Positions 11,326 to 21,956 of a DNA stretch of 64,000 nucleotides are shown here, piece after piece. The notes beneath the pieces are model-generated. The model was given only the letters and a program-made list of their open reading frames with translations. It had not been told where the DNA came from and searched no databases. The stretch covers positions 9,181,501 through 9,245,500 of the forward strand of contig NC_089727.1 in assembly GCF_035083965.1 (NCBI RefSeq), read 5' to 3'. Source of the stretch: Branchiostoma lanceolatum (taxonomy: Eukaryota > Chordata > Leptocardii > Amphioxiformes > Branchiostomatidae). Numbering within the stretch: position 1 is the first letter of the stretch; each line of letters opens with the position of its first letter. The translations under genes and the position numbers were made by a program.

Positions 11326-11445
11326 ACCCAACCAACCAACCAACCAACCAACCAACCAACCAACCAACCAACCAACCAACACACCAACCAACCAACCAAC
11401 CAACCAACCAACTAACCAACCAACCAACCAACCAACCAACACACC
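11326..11445. repeat. (CCAA)n microsatellite
   Basis: About 120 bp of nearly pure CCAA repeats with a few CACC interruptions. The reverse strand gives the VGWLVGWL string seen in a 186-codon chance ORF (10851-11411). Confidence 0.97.
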
Positions 11446-11550
11446 AACGAAACAAACATCGAAGCTAGCGAATTAAGAAAATGATGTGGTGGGCGGTGCA
11501 TGTGTTATCATATACCGACATTAAGTTATTTAAGCTCTTCACAAAATGCA

Positions 11551-14500
11551 ATACTATAAATGAATTTAAGTTCGCGTGGTTTTAATTTCGAGGTAGGAAG
11601 AAAATGGAGTGTTGGCGGTGGTTTTAAGAGTCATTGCACGAGAAAACCAGGCAGAGGTGGGAAGATGGGGGTCGACCAAATCGGCTCATACTCTGTATGT
11701 GTGATAGGTATGTGGAACTATGAACAGCCATATAATTAAAACCCTCCAGCTATTTTTCGTTATGGCGTTCTGGGACCCCCCTCCGAGACCCTCCAAAATC
11801 CAACAATTTATGGTTAAAAATTACTGAAATTGCGATGGCCACCCTGATAATTAAAAGAAAGACATGGACATAAGTTTTATATTTCCATATAGCATAGTTT
11901 CCTGAGTTTCATTGACTAAAAGTTCAAGATCAAGCGTTAAAGTTGAGAGGGTGTACTAGGGGGTTATCCGAACTAAGGAAAGCAGAATTTTCATGTTGCT
12001 AAATTTTAGTCATTTTTAAGGGGCTTTTTCTCCAATCACCCACAATATTGATGAATGGTTTTACCTTTGCTGGAGAGGGGAACATCTACTGTATCAAAAA
12101 CAAGCGTCATTAAATTGGGCCATGCACAACGGGAGCCGTGACTTGGACTAATAATAAATCAGGTAATCACGTCTCACTACGGTGTAAGCCATGACAATTT
12201 CTGTGTTGCTGTGTGAAGACCACAGCTAGATGTCAGCAAATGCTAACATTGATTAGAAATGTTAATTAGGGCTCTAAATGGGGGTTATCAGGACACTTGA
12301 AATGGAATTAAGCTGTTTTTACACATTGATTGTTGTTTTCTAAGATGTCAATGACTAAGTTCCTTAGTCAATTATTGTGTGTCTTCACTAAGTGGTACAT
12401 AATGACAAAGGCTCTGTATGGGGGTTATCAGGGCTTCACATATGTTATGTGGTATACCGTAAGACACATTGCGGAACACTCCTATTTGCCTACAGCAGTT
12501 CTTATTCTAAGATTAACCTCCTACATACATTTACATCCACTATAGACCATAGTGCGCACACACATACGTGTGGACTGAGGTAAACGCATTTTAGTTTAAT
12601 CTTTAGGTAATTTTGTGACTTCTCAGTAAGTGAACAAGCAAATACTTTCTGTATCTGTACTGTACTAGTATTACCTACAGCTTTTTACTACAGCCCAACC
12701 TGTACCTGCAATAGGTGCTTGAATGTAAGATTCTTCTCAAATCAGAGGCTTTTAGTTCCCAATCCTAGATTGTTGATGTGATACACTTAAGAAATTCTGA
12801 AGGCACTCAACGCTGAGGTACTCGGATGTTTCGCAAGGCTAAGTCCTTCAATTACGATTCAGCTTCATTGTTAGAGAATGCACATAACAAGTATGCATTA
12901 ATATAGGAATAAATCTATATCTATGAAAAGAAATTTTAACTTAAGCTATCAGCAATAAATAGTCAAATCAAGGTATAGTCCCTGAAACAAAAACAAAGCC
13001 CTTCTAAGGCTCAATTCATTTATATAGTTTTCTGGCACGATCCCGAATGGTCTGAGTGAAAGTTCTATCGGTTAAAACTTACCATATGGTCTTCAAATTT
13101 ATGATCGTCTATCCATTATAATTCTAATCAAATTGTACAGACATATCTTTAAAAAACTGTCCCTGTATCTGGATGTATCAGATCATCTGATTCAGATGTA
13201 TAGTGTCCTACTACCCCCCCCCCCCTATACAGAGCCTTCAATCATTGCAGACTTTCCTGTCCATTCACTCAGAAATTTAGCAGTAAATTTGTCAACGGGT
13301 AAATAGGATAACAGGTTTGAATTATGGGCCAAATTATCTTCATTAAATTTCAGTTATACTGGTGTGATCAGAATGATAGAAAATAGCAGCGTAATGATAT
13401 CAATCAACATATACTGTAAATAACAATAACAACATTTCAAAATTCGACACAGTATCAGTAGATACACAGTATAAATGTGTATTTCTGGTAAATGTTTAAA
13501 TGTTCTGAGTTAAAGTATGCTTCGTTGATTCCATAACTTTGCTCTTGAAACGCTGCTAAAAAATATACTACATTAGCCGACCGAGGCAGGTGGGGGTAGC
13601 CCCGAAACCGTTTAGCCTCTGTTTGGACTCTCAGTGGGGGGGACTTCCATGCATCTGAACGATGCTGACATGTGCGACGGTGCCATTCCATGTATTGACT
13701 TGAACCCTGGATAGATGTGTTTATTTCTGCCCGTTTAATCACCGCCATTACATTCGTCCTTAAAAGTCAATGTCAAAACTGTTGTTGTGTGCTGCTGAGC
13801 CCTGATAACCCCCATGCAGAGCCTTTGTCATTATGTACCACATAGTAAAAGTCCACAATGGTTTTAGTAATTGACGTCTTAGAGAGCAGCAAGAAAAGTA
13901 TAAAACAGCTGAATCCCTTTTCAAGTGTCCTGATAACCCCCATTTAGAGCGCTAATTAACATTTCGAATTAACGTTAGTATTTCTTGGCATCTAACTGTG
14001 GTCTTCACACAGCAACACAGAAATTGTCATGACTTACACCGTAGTGAGACGTGATTACCTGATTTATTATTAGTCCAAAACACGAAAAATCCCCAGAAAG
14101 ACCCCCAAGTCACGGCTCCCGTTGTGCATGGCCCAATTTAATGACGCTTGTTTTTGATACAGTAGATGTTCCCCCCTCCAGCAAAGGTAAAACCATTCAT
14201 CAATATTGTGGGTGATTGGAGAAAAAGCCCCTTAAAAATGACTAAAATTTAGCAACATGAAAATTCTGCTTTCCTTAGTTCGGATAACCCCCTAGTACAA
14301 CCTCTCAACTATAATGCTTGATCTTGAACTTTTGGTCAATGAAACTCAGGAAACTATGCTATATGGAAATATAAAGCTTATGTCCGTATCTTTCTTTTGA
14401 TTATCAGGGTGGCCATCGCAATTTCAGTAATTTTTAACCATAAATTGTTGGATTTTGGAGGGTCTCGGAGGGGGGTCCCAGAACGCCATAACGAAAAATA

Positions 14501-14745
14501 GCTGGAGGGTTTTAATTATATGGCTGTTCATAGTTCCACATACCTATCACACATACAGAGTATGAGTCGATTTGGCCAACCCCCATCTTCCGACCTCTGC
14601 CTGGTTTTGCCTGGTTTTCTCGTGCAATGACTCTTAAGTTCGCGCTTGAGACAAGAGTAGACAATAGCAAAAAAATTCGCGGTGAAGAGGTTACCGCGAG
14701 AACCGCGAGCACAAAACCACAGCAAACATTTCTGCATTTACGGTA
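11551..14745. mobile_element. TTCGCGG MITE split by a nested insertion
   Basis: The left half (11551-11627) begins ATACTATAAATGAA with TTAAGTTCGCG inside. The right half (14634-14745) carries TTCGCGGTGAAG, ACCGCGAGAACC and ends TTTCTGCATTTACGGTAT. Together they match the order of the intact copies at 1264-1471 and 10548-10743. The two halves are separated by the 3-kb element at 11628-14633. Confidence 0.75.
11628..14633. mobile_element. 3.0-kb foldback DNA element with TTAA target duplication, nested in a MITE
   Basis: The left arm starts GAGTCATTGCACGAGAAAAC and the right arm ends with its complement. The arms are about 810 bp (11628-12435) and 835 bp (13798-14633), are near-identical with small indels, and enclose a spacer of about 1.36 kb. 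TTAA flanks both ends (11624-11627 and 14634-14637). The spacer shows no transposase: its best ORF is 97 codons without a motif. TTAA duplications are typical of piggyBac-type transposases. The termini do not begin CCC, so the assignment is tentative. It is non-autonomous. Confidence 0.85.
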
Positions 14746-15488
14746 TATCCCAGTAAGCATATACAAGTTATGCATTTTCTCTCTTCTTTCATATCTGCCC
14801 CCTTGTCATATTGTTTGCCTGAGCAGACGCGCACGCTCCTAGTTAGACCGCCCTTCTCTCACCAATGGGATTTCTCTCCCTTGTCAGCGGTGCGCTGTAG
14901 TTGTACAAGACCAAAACCACCGGGCCAGTGTCGACAGCTCGTCATCCAATAAATGGCCTTATAATGACAAGAGCGTCCCAGATCGGACACCCGAAACGCC
15001 TTCTAATTACTAAGGAGGGGAGGGAATATGTTTTGAAAAGTCTCCAAGGTAGTTGATGTAGTCTTAAACGCTCCAAGCGCGGATGTAATACTTGCACAAA
15101 ACAACGATGTTCGGTACCAGATATTCCCTCCGAGTTTTGGGTATGGACTTTGTCATGGATTTCACAAGATTCACACGGACGGAAACATGGAAATATTTCC
15201 TAAAAAGGGTTTTGGAAACACTCGGTTCGTCTACTGTAAGGTTTATGTTTTGTCTTTCATTCTGTGATTTGACTGTTATATAACTTCGAAGCCTTAGATA
15301 CCAGGAATTAATCTAAAATATAACCTTCATTTCCGTTGTTGTCTACATTTTATATGAAATCATGATATGAATGTTTAGCCACATATACTTACTTTGAATA
15401 TTAATTTGCTGGGCATCCATATAACAGCAAATGGATGATTACTTGTGTTTCTCCAAATGTAACACAATTGACCATAAGAAGCGCACAT
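14746..15488. other. intergenic, no gene recognised
   Basis: One 63-codon ORF (15092-15283) contains a GTAAGG donor-like site at 15236 but no recognisable motif and no partner exon. Otherwise nothing. Confidence 0.4.
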
Positions 15489-17550
15489 GTTGTCGGTAAG
15501 TAAAGTTTATGATTACCATGGTAGCAGGCTACACAAACGAACAAACAAACGAAGAAACTAACAAACAAACAAACAAACAAACAAACAAATCAATATCTGA
15601 GAGCCCTTAAACGTTTTGTTACTCAAACATGGGTAGTGTTCAATGGGGATTTATTGTTAGTTTTTTGCAAGGTCCTCCCAGTGCTTTGTCATGTACTTAA
15701 AAGTACATGACAAAGCACTGGGAGGACTTTGCAAATGACGGTTACAGATAAGTTGGAGATGCACACTGTCCAGGCAGCTGAAATCAGAACCTGGACTGAT
15801 GCGCAGCGCAGAAGAAAAGCGGATCAACAGAAAAAAAAACTTTGCAACAGAACTGAGTCGATCAGCTTACAGATGTGACCTATGTGGCAGAGACTGTCGA
15901 ATAGGACTGTATAGCCATAGCCGATGCTGTACATTGTTGAAGGGAAAACATTAGTGCTTTCTAGCCTGGGTTTCAGCCTCTTCGTTCGTGCTCGCTACCA
16001 ACGAGAGAGTACTATATTAGTACGGGAGTGAGATCACACTAACGAGACTGGTGTCCAGACTAAATAGTTTAACAAAAAGGTTTTGGAATATGTGCGTACA
16101 CAACGTTTTTACCACGAAATCGCAGGTAAGTATCTTTTGTTTTAGAGTTTTAGATGAACCAATTACCGATATTCTTAGAACCATGTCGGTAAAATGATGG
16201 ATCCACTTTTAAGCTAACCTAACATTGACGAACTGACACTTGTTGGAATTGAAGACCCCCAAATCAGTAAATGTTTGTCTGTGTTCAGCAGGTTATAAAC
16301 AACTGTGGTTCATAAAAGTGAAAATAAAACTGGGTCACAAAAAAACGGGACGCCTCCTTACTATAAACAAACGGGTCATGAAACAACCAATAAAGTCGTT
16401 TTTATATTAGCTGTGGTTCCTAGTGTCTGCTCTGTTTCCGGTTGAAAAGGTCGCCAAAGTTTGAGTCTGGACGTTTGGAGGGTGAAACAGGTGGTCTTGA
16501 TTCCTGACTTGGTTTTAGATAAGACCCTGGAATTACTATCATGAACCTACATAAAACCAGGACAGGATTTGTGGACAATGAAATACGTTACTCCATATTA
16601 GTGTACATACAAAGAGAAGGAAGAGTTTTGGTTACGAATTTGGGACTCAATCAGAAGAAAGTACCGATTTCACTAGCATCTAGTAGCATCTACAGATAAT
16701 ATTTTATCAACATGTGTTACCCTTTCACATTAGAAGACAAGAGGGCCTCCTGGCGATTTTACTTATCAGTGCAGTTGCCTGATTTCTACCATGTTGAAAG
16801 CCACTAATGTTTCCTAATGTGCACAATGTACAGAGAGTTGGGTGTTTTTTTTAACAGCGCTTCGGGAAGATAAAATAAAGATACATTATACACATCCTAA
16901 AGGTACGTGGTCCCGCACGTGCACGGGAATATTTCGTGTTAAAACGTCTTCAAGGTATGACTCTAACAATGATAGCATACCAAATATATCTGAAATGGAT
17001 CACATTCAACTAACTGATGGGAAAGGGATGTTCCAGGCTACGGAGAAAATTCACCACCGCTGGCACGTGTAAAAAGAGACTTGTAGCGGCTTAAAGAAGT
17101 ACTGCAACCTATTTTCTATATTGCACGTAAGGCTTACCGGGTATACATCTTACCTTCCATTATTTCACTATGTTTTTTATGGACGTAAATGACGTAAAAA
17201 CTTGAGACCATATTCGTAAAGGGACAACTTCTACATTCGTTCAACCTGTCCTTGTTGGGATAAGTAGGGTTGTTTGCGTTTTTGATGAAGAAAACCTTTG
17301 GAAACCGACAAGTCTTAGACCATAAAAAGTCGACAGCTGCCATCCATATAATCCAAAGGAAACTTACCACTAACATGTTTATACCAAAGATGTTATTCTT
17401 TACAGTATGTCTACTATACTTTTGATTGAAAGTTGATGTATTCTTTAATCAAGTGTCAAGTGAATATCCTGTACGCAAACCCCTTTGTGAGCCTTGTCCA
17501 ATTTCTCCATTCTCAAAAGACCGAAATTTTGCAATTTGACGGTCGTTTTG
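15489..17550. repeat. segmental duplication, copy 1 (upstream of UGT-1)
   Basis: About 2.06 kb matching 21957-23930 in direct orientation, from GTCGGTAAGTAAAGTTTATG to the stretch with GCAAACCCCTTTGTGAGCC. The copies differ by substitutions and small indels. Short ORFs conserved between copies (for example minus-strand 17134-17376 and 23552-23758) are explained by DNA identity, and I recognise no protein. An AAAC microsatellite lies near 15538-15590. The two copies bracket UGT-1. Confidence 0.85.
15664..15735. repeat. 72-bp hairpin, 35-bp arms
   Basis: The arm starting TTTGCAAGGTCCTCCCAG is followed after 2 bp by its complement with one mismatch. The paralogous segment near 22110-22150 has only the right arm, so the hairpin was made by a local inverted duplication in this copy or halved in the other. 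Confidence 0.9.
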
Positions 17551-17904
17551 TAAAACCATTATTCACAGCTATGTTGTGATGATATTTTGTAACAACTATC
17601 CTTTTATTGAAACCTTAGAGGCTTTGTATTCTTCACTTTGTGCCTCTCACTTACCCATTATGATCATACATGGTACCGGTCTCCACGGGTCGTTTTACTC
17701 GACGATAGTAAAGCGCCGTTTAGCAGATAGTATCAGCACTGCAGGTAGGGAAGCCAGCAGTGAGCGGTCAAAGCCATCGGCTTTTGAAACACACTTCGCT
17801 CTTTTTGTATGCAACTCTCGAGCGCAGACTACGTGCTTTTTTCACGCCTGGAAGAGTAAGATATCAGTCTATAGATGGCATTTTCATTGCATTTTAAGCC
17901 GTGT

Positions 17905-17985
17905 ATCAACTGGTGACATTCCAGTACAGTGTTGTTATTTCTGACGAATTCTTTCCTTGGGCCGCTATCCTCTTTTAGCTTCAAG
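17905..17985 (+). pseudogene. relic fragment of UGT exon 1
   Basis: The sequence CAGTACAGTGTTGTTATTTC, then TGACGAATTCTTTCC, then TTGGGCCGCTATCCTCT matches the UGT exon 1 stretch around the catalytic Asp (YSVVISDxxFPCGAIL; compare 18955-19010). The preserved part reads YSVVISDEFFPWAAIL before it becomes unalignable. Only about 75 bp are recognisable, about 550 bp upstream of UGT-1, so this is a remnant of an older or partly deleted UGT copy. Confidence 0.7.
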
Positions 17986-18333
17986 CACCAGCCCTTCTCA
18001 CGGCTGATATCAAATATCCACAGCTTAGACCAACACCGACAATGTCCGCTCGGCCACGCTAGCTGAAGACCATAACCTGCAGGCAGATGTTCCTGTGGCC
18101 AAGCCGTAACTGTCGGCTAGCACGATCGTACGGTCACAGAAGACCCTAATCTACATGGATGGCTATTGGTGGAGTACTGTCTTGGCCCGCAGGTACGATT
18201 CTGCCAACGGAAGATTTACCTGGAGATTTGAAGACCCGTGAGAACCCCACCCGGGACGAGCAGCTAATTGTGTACCCAGCCTGGTTACTCAACGTTATGG
18301 CCCCATGAAAACATCAGATACCGTCGGGCATGT

Positions 18334-18480
18334 CAGCTGTGATTGGTCTAAAAGCAACCATCTTCGAACAAACTGCCAATCGTATCTCTGCTTGTATGAT
18401 GGTAAATTTGTTTTACAACTAAACCACTGACATAGATAAAGGTCAATAAGTAGTAGATCTATAGACGTTTCGACCTTTGA
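18334..18480 (+). promoter_or_regulatory. candidate proximal promoter block of UGT-1
   Basis: GTGATTGGTCTAAAAGCAAC (18340-18359, containing an inverted CCAAT box) recurs almost unchanged upstream of UGT-4 (42761-42780). Downstream are AAAGGTCA (18438-18445) and CCTTTGATCA just before the reading frame. The latter is a CAAAGG-type half-site on the other strand, as used by HNF4-like nuclear receptors. Sequence conservation between paralogues is seen; the regulatory role is inference. Confidence 0.3.
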
Positions 18481-18530
18481 TCACTCCTAAAATCAGTCCA
18501 CAAATTTTGGAAAGAATGCAGCGCAGCAAC

Positions 18531-20918
18531 ATGGGACTTGTATCAAAGTTTCGATGTTTCGCCATTCTGCTAGTTTTCCTGGGTTTTCTGATCAGACACA
18601 GGAGCAGCGCAGAGAAGGTTCTGTTGGTACCTCCGCCTGTAGGAGACAGCCACTGGATGAATCAGGCCAAAATTGGCCGCGCTTTGGTGGACAAAGGTCA
18701 TATCGTAACTGTGGTTGTTTCAGAGGACATTGTAGAAAAACGGCGGGCAGAGTGGCCAGACTTTCAGTTTGAGGCATTCCAAGACCAAGGAACCCAAGCA
18801 AGGCTCAAGGAAATACAAGACCAAGCAGTTTCCACGGCTGGAGAATTGTCTCTCTTCAAAACAGGAAAAGTATTCTCTGCGTCCGAAGGTATCAAACAAC
18901 ACTGTTCCCTGTTGTTGGGTGACAGTAACCTGGTGGATCGACTGAGGGCATCCCAATACAGTGTTGTCATTTCTGACCCCATCTTTCCTTGCGGCGCTAT
19001 CCTCTCAGCCCATCTAGACTTACGGGTACCCAACATCGCCGTTTGGCGTCTAGATCCTTTCTCCACCGACGTAAAAGCTACCGGTGTACCGCTCCCTCTG
19101 TCGTACGTGCCATATATTCTCACTGACTTTACCGATGATATGACATTTGTACAACGACTTCAGAACGTTGTCCTGTCTATTTCTTTTCAAATTATATCAC
19201 GAAGGTTAGCAAGCACCAGGTATGACGAACTGGTCCGTACGTACATCGGCGAGGAAGAAACTATACAGACAGTGACGTCACGCACGGACTTGTGGCTTTA
19301 TCGAACCGACAATGTGCTGGATTATCCTCGTCCCAGCATGCCCAACATGGTTCAGGTTGGAGGACTGAATGTCGCTGTGGTCAACCCCCTACCTGAGGTG
19401 AGTTCTTTTATTACTTACGGGTAGCAAATCAGTAGAAACTGTAGGCAATAAAGCTTTGTTCAAACGTAAACTTGATATTGGTGGACGTCGATTGAGATAA
19501 AGGAAGTTCACTAAAGATTTTTTATCTTTCTACAGGACATAGAAGCGTTTGTCCAGAGCGCTGGAGACGATGGAGTGATTGTGGTCAGTTTCGGGTCGAT
19601 GGTCAAGATGATGCCGAAGGAGAGGCGAGAAGTCTTCGCGGCAGCCTTCGCCCGACTCCGACAGAAGGTGGTGTGGCGGTACGTGGGAGAGAAGCCCACC
19701 GGTCTGGGCAACAACACCAAAGTACTGGCATGGCTACCTCAGAACGACTTGCTAGGTAAGATTAATACTAGTACTCTTATCCTAAGACCAATGAAACAAT
19801 GAGAAGTAGAAAATCTGGAATCAAAGTCAAGTATTAATAGGAATACAGCCGTAGATATAGGGCTTCCTTGTATCATTTAAAAATGACTATCTAAGACAAG
19901 AACACTAAGCATGAGAGATTCTGTGTCTGTAATCATCTTCTACTCAGGTTACTTTCTCCCTCTTTCTTTTTCTCTCTTGATATACATGTATGCATATATG
20001 TAGAGAGCCTAGCAAGGGAGGCAATGACCTGAGAGAAAGAGAGAGAGAAAGAACATCACAGGTGACGTTCGTTGCTTGTAACTTGCTGTATATGTTATAC
20101 TTATAGCCCACTCAAAGACCCGAGCTTTTATCACTCACGCTGGGTCGAACGGACTGTACGAGGCCCTGCACCACGGCGTGCCCATGGTCTGTCTGCCGCT
20201 GTTCGGGGATCAGCCCGCCAACGCCGCCCGGGTGGTGGCCAGGGGGGGGGGGGGTGAAGTTGGACTTCAGCACGGTCACCGCCGAACAGTTGTACCAGGC
20301 CATTCTTCATGTTGTCACCAACAACAGGTACTGATGGTTTCGTTTGCATCATATAGGATTTGGTACACATTAAACCATCTTAACAATGTACTTTTTTAGA
20401 TATGGCATGGAAGATGTTGAGTTCAAAATTGATGATAGTACAGATTTACACACACACAAACACACACACACAGACACAGACACACACACAGACACACAGA
20501 CACACACACACACAGACACACAGACACACAAACACACGCGCTTGCGTGCGCGCGCACACACACACACACAACACACAAAAAAACCTTCTTCATAGTAATT
20601 TTGGTCCGATATATTTTGTACTTTGTACTTCACAGCTACCAGGAGACCGCAGCCCGCCTGTCCCGCCTGCACAGTGACCAGCCCCAGTCACCCATGGAGC
20701 GAGCCGTCTGGTGGATAGAATACGTCATCAAACATGGCCGACTGCCCCATCTCCGCGCACGCGCCGTGGAGCTGCCGTGGTACCAGTACTACCTGCTGGA
20801 CGTGGCTGTGTTCCTGTTTGGCGTCTGTTCAGCTGTCCTGGGTACCGTGTGGTGCAGCTGTTCGTTCTTCTGTAGGAAGATTTGCTGTAAAAGCGTCGCT
20901 AAGCTGAAGTCTCAGTAG
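18531..20918 (+). CDS. UGT-1: UDP-glucuronosyltransferase-like gene, 4 exons, frameshift in exon 3
   Basis: Exons: 18531-19397, 19536-19755, 20107-20327, 20636-20918, all with GT-AG introns. The start is the ATG of MGLVSKF, shared by all four paralogues; an ATG at 18516 also exists but is not conserved. A signal peptide (hydrophobic [11 protein letters not shown]) is followed by the acceptor-binding half with the catalytic SHW histidine and the SDPIFPCG aspartate. Exons 2-3 carry the UDP-sugar half ([26 protein letters not shown]). Exon 4 encodes a membrane anchor and a KLKSQ tail (KxKxx ER-retrieval form). It is type A with UGT-3 (AVWRLD in exon 1). Oddity: at 20242-20254 a run of 13 G replaces the 12-base GGGGACTGGGGG of the paralogues. 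Exon 3 becomes 221 instead of 220 bases, shifting the frame and losing the membrane anchor. A homopolymer sequencing error is as likely as a true null allele. Confidence 0.85.
20445..20580. repeat. CA-rich microsatellite in UGT-1 intron 3
   Basis: CA/GACA repeats with a short GCGC core. UGT-2 (31015-31086) and UGT-4 (45752-45814) have CA arrays at the same place in intron 3, so the array predates the duplications. UGT-3 keeps only a short CACACACA remnant (36130-36150). ORFs over it are low-complexity. Confidence 0.95.
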
Positions 20919-21715
20919 ACACATGGTAACAATGTATCTGATTCACACCATGGCATGGTAGACACGTAGATACACGTGGAATTTAAGTATGCAAAGAAGC
21001 CCTAAGTGATAAGATGACTTATAAACCGTGAGATAATTACCTTTCTGTATACCCAGCAAATAGACATGTAATGGCACAGCAGGGCAACCTTTGGCACTTT
21101 ATGAAATAGTGATTCAACGCAATTTTCTTCTTTCAAAATCTGAATATACTAGTTTGCAGAAAATTGATCATCATTGTTATTTAATCAGGAGGAAGATTTT
21201 GTATATTATTTTATGTCCTTGTAATATCATTTTGTGGTCCGTTGTCAAGCTGTTAATTATAAATGAGGATGAACAGTTCAGTAAAATGCCAATTTTGTCA
21301 TAGGAAATGGGATAAGGCATCAAAGCAGATGTTGGGTGAAAGATGACATGTTTTCATAGTAGGAGAGCACAGATATCCTTTTCACATTTCAAATATGTAT
21401 CAAAATAATAATGGAAATCTTAAAGACTCTTATTACGTAAAGTGACATATATGATAATATTATGTTATGTGACATATATGATAATGGGTGACTATAGTGT
21501 TATCTATTATCATAATCCATCCATTTGACTATCTTGATGTAGATGCTAGCTTTTATCAACGTTAGGTTATTTCATGTAAGACAAATTTTCTTCATGTTAT
21601 GATGTGTTATCTGTTATCATAATCTATCCATTGAACCTTTATATGAATGCTAGCTTTTAGCAAACAATATAAGATTAATTCATGTAAGACAAATTTATTC
21701 AAATAAAACAAGAGT
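20919..21715 (+). other. conserved 3' flank / possible long 3' UTR of UGT-1
   Basis: Shared with the flanks of UGT-2 (second block, 32812-33783) and UGT-3 (36491-37140). Contains a tandem repeat of about 110 bp in two units (21494-21604, 21605-21715) with GATGCTAGCTTTTAGCAAAC-like cores. It ends in AATAAA at 21702-21707, a possible polyadenylation signal 784 bp after the stop. Confidence 0.45.
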
Positions 21716-21956
21716 CTTAGGACCCAAAATCTCCATGAAACTTTGTTTTTTTATTAAACCAGTTCCCCCCATTCTATATATCGCTCAATGGTATGACCCA
21801 CACTGGCCGGGCAAGGGGAGAAGTGGCTATAAATAGCTACTGACCTAGATAACAGACCAACAGATGGTGCGACCTCAAAGCCCACAATAGCGTAGATATT
21901 CCTCATTACTTATGCAAATTCAGTATGAATTTGCATAATTAGCACTTCAGCACATG

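Noticed and set aside
10851-11411. 186-codon minus ORF starting VGWLVGWLV
   Set aside because: Its start is the CCAA microsatellite and the rest runs through a MITE and other repeats; no domain is visible.
15092-15283. 63-codon ORF with a GTAAGG donor-like site as a first exon
   Set aside because: No downstream exon partner, no motif and no signal peptide, so it is not supportable.
17134-17376. Conserved minus ORF pair 17134-17376 / 23552-23758 as a real gene
   Set aside because: Conservation is explained by the segmental duplication. The C-terminal parts diverge by indels, and there is no motif or splice structure.
18477-18530. N-terminal extension of the UGT exon 1 reading frames (MITPK...)
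   Set aside because: The first codon is TTG in three of the copies (18477, 34323, 43732), so it is not a normal start. The conserved ATG is at MGIVLK/MGLVSK.
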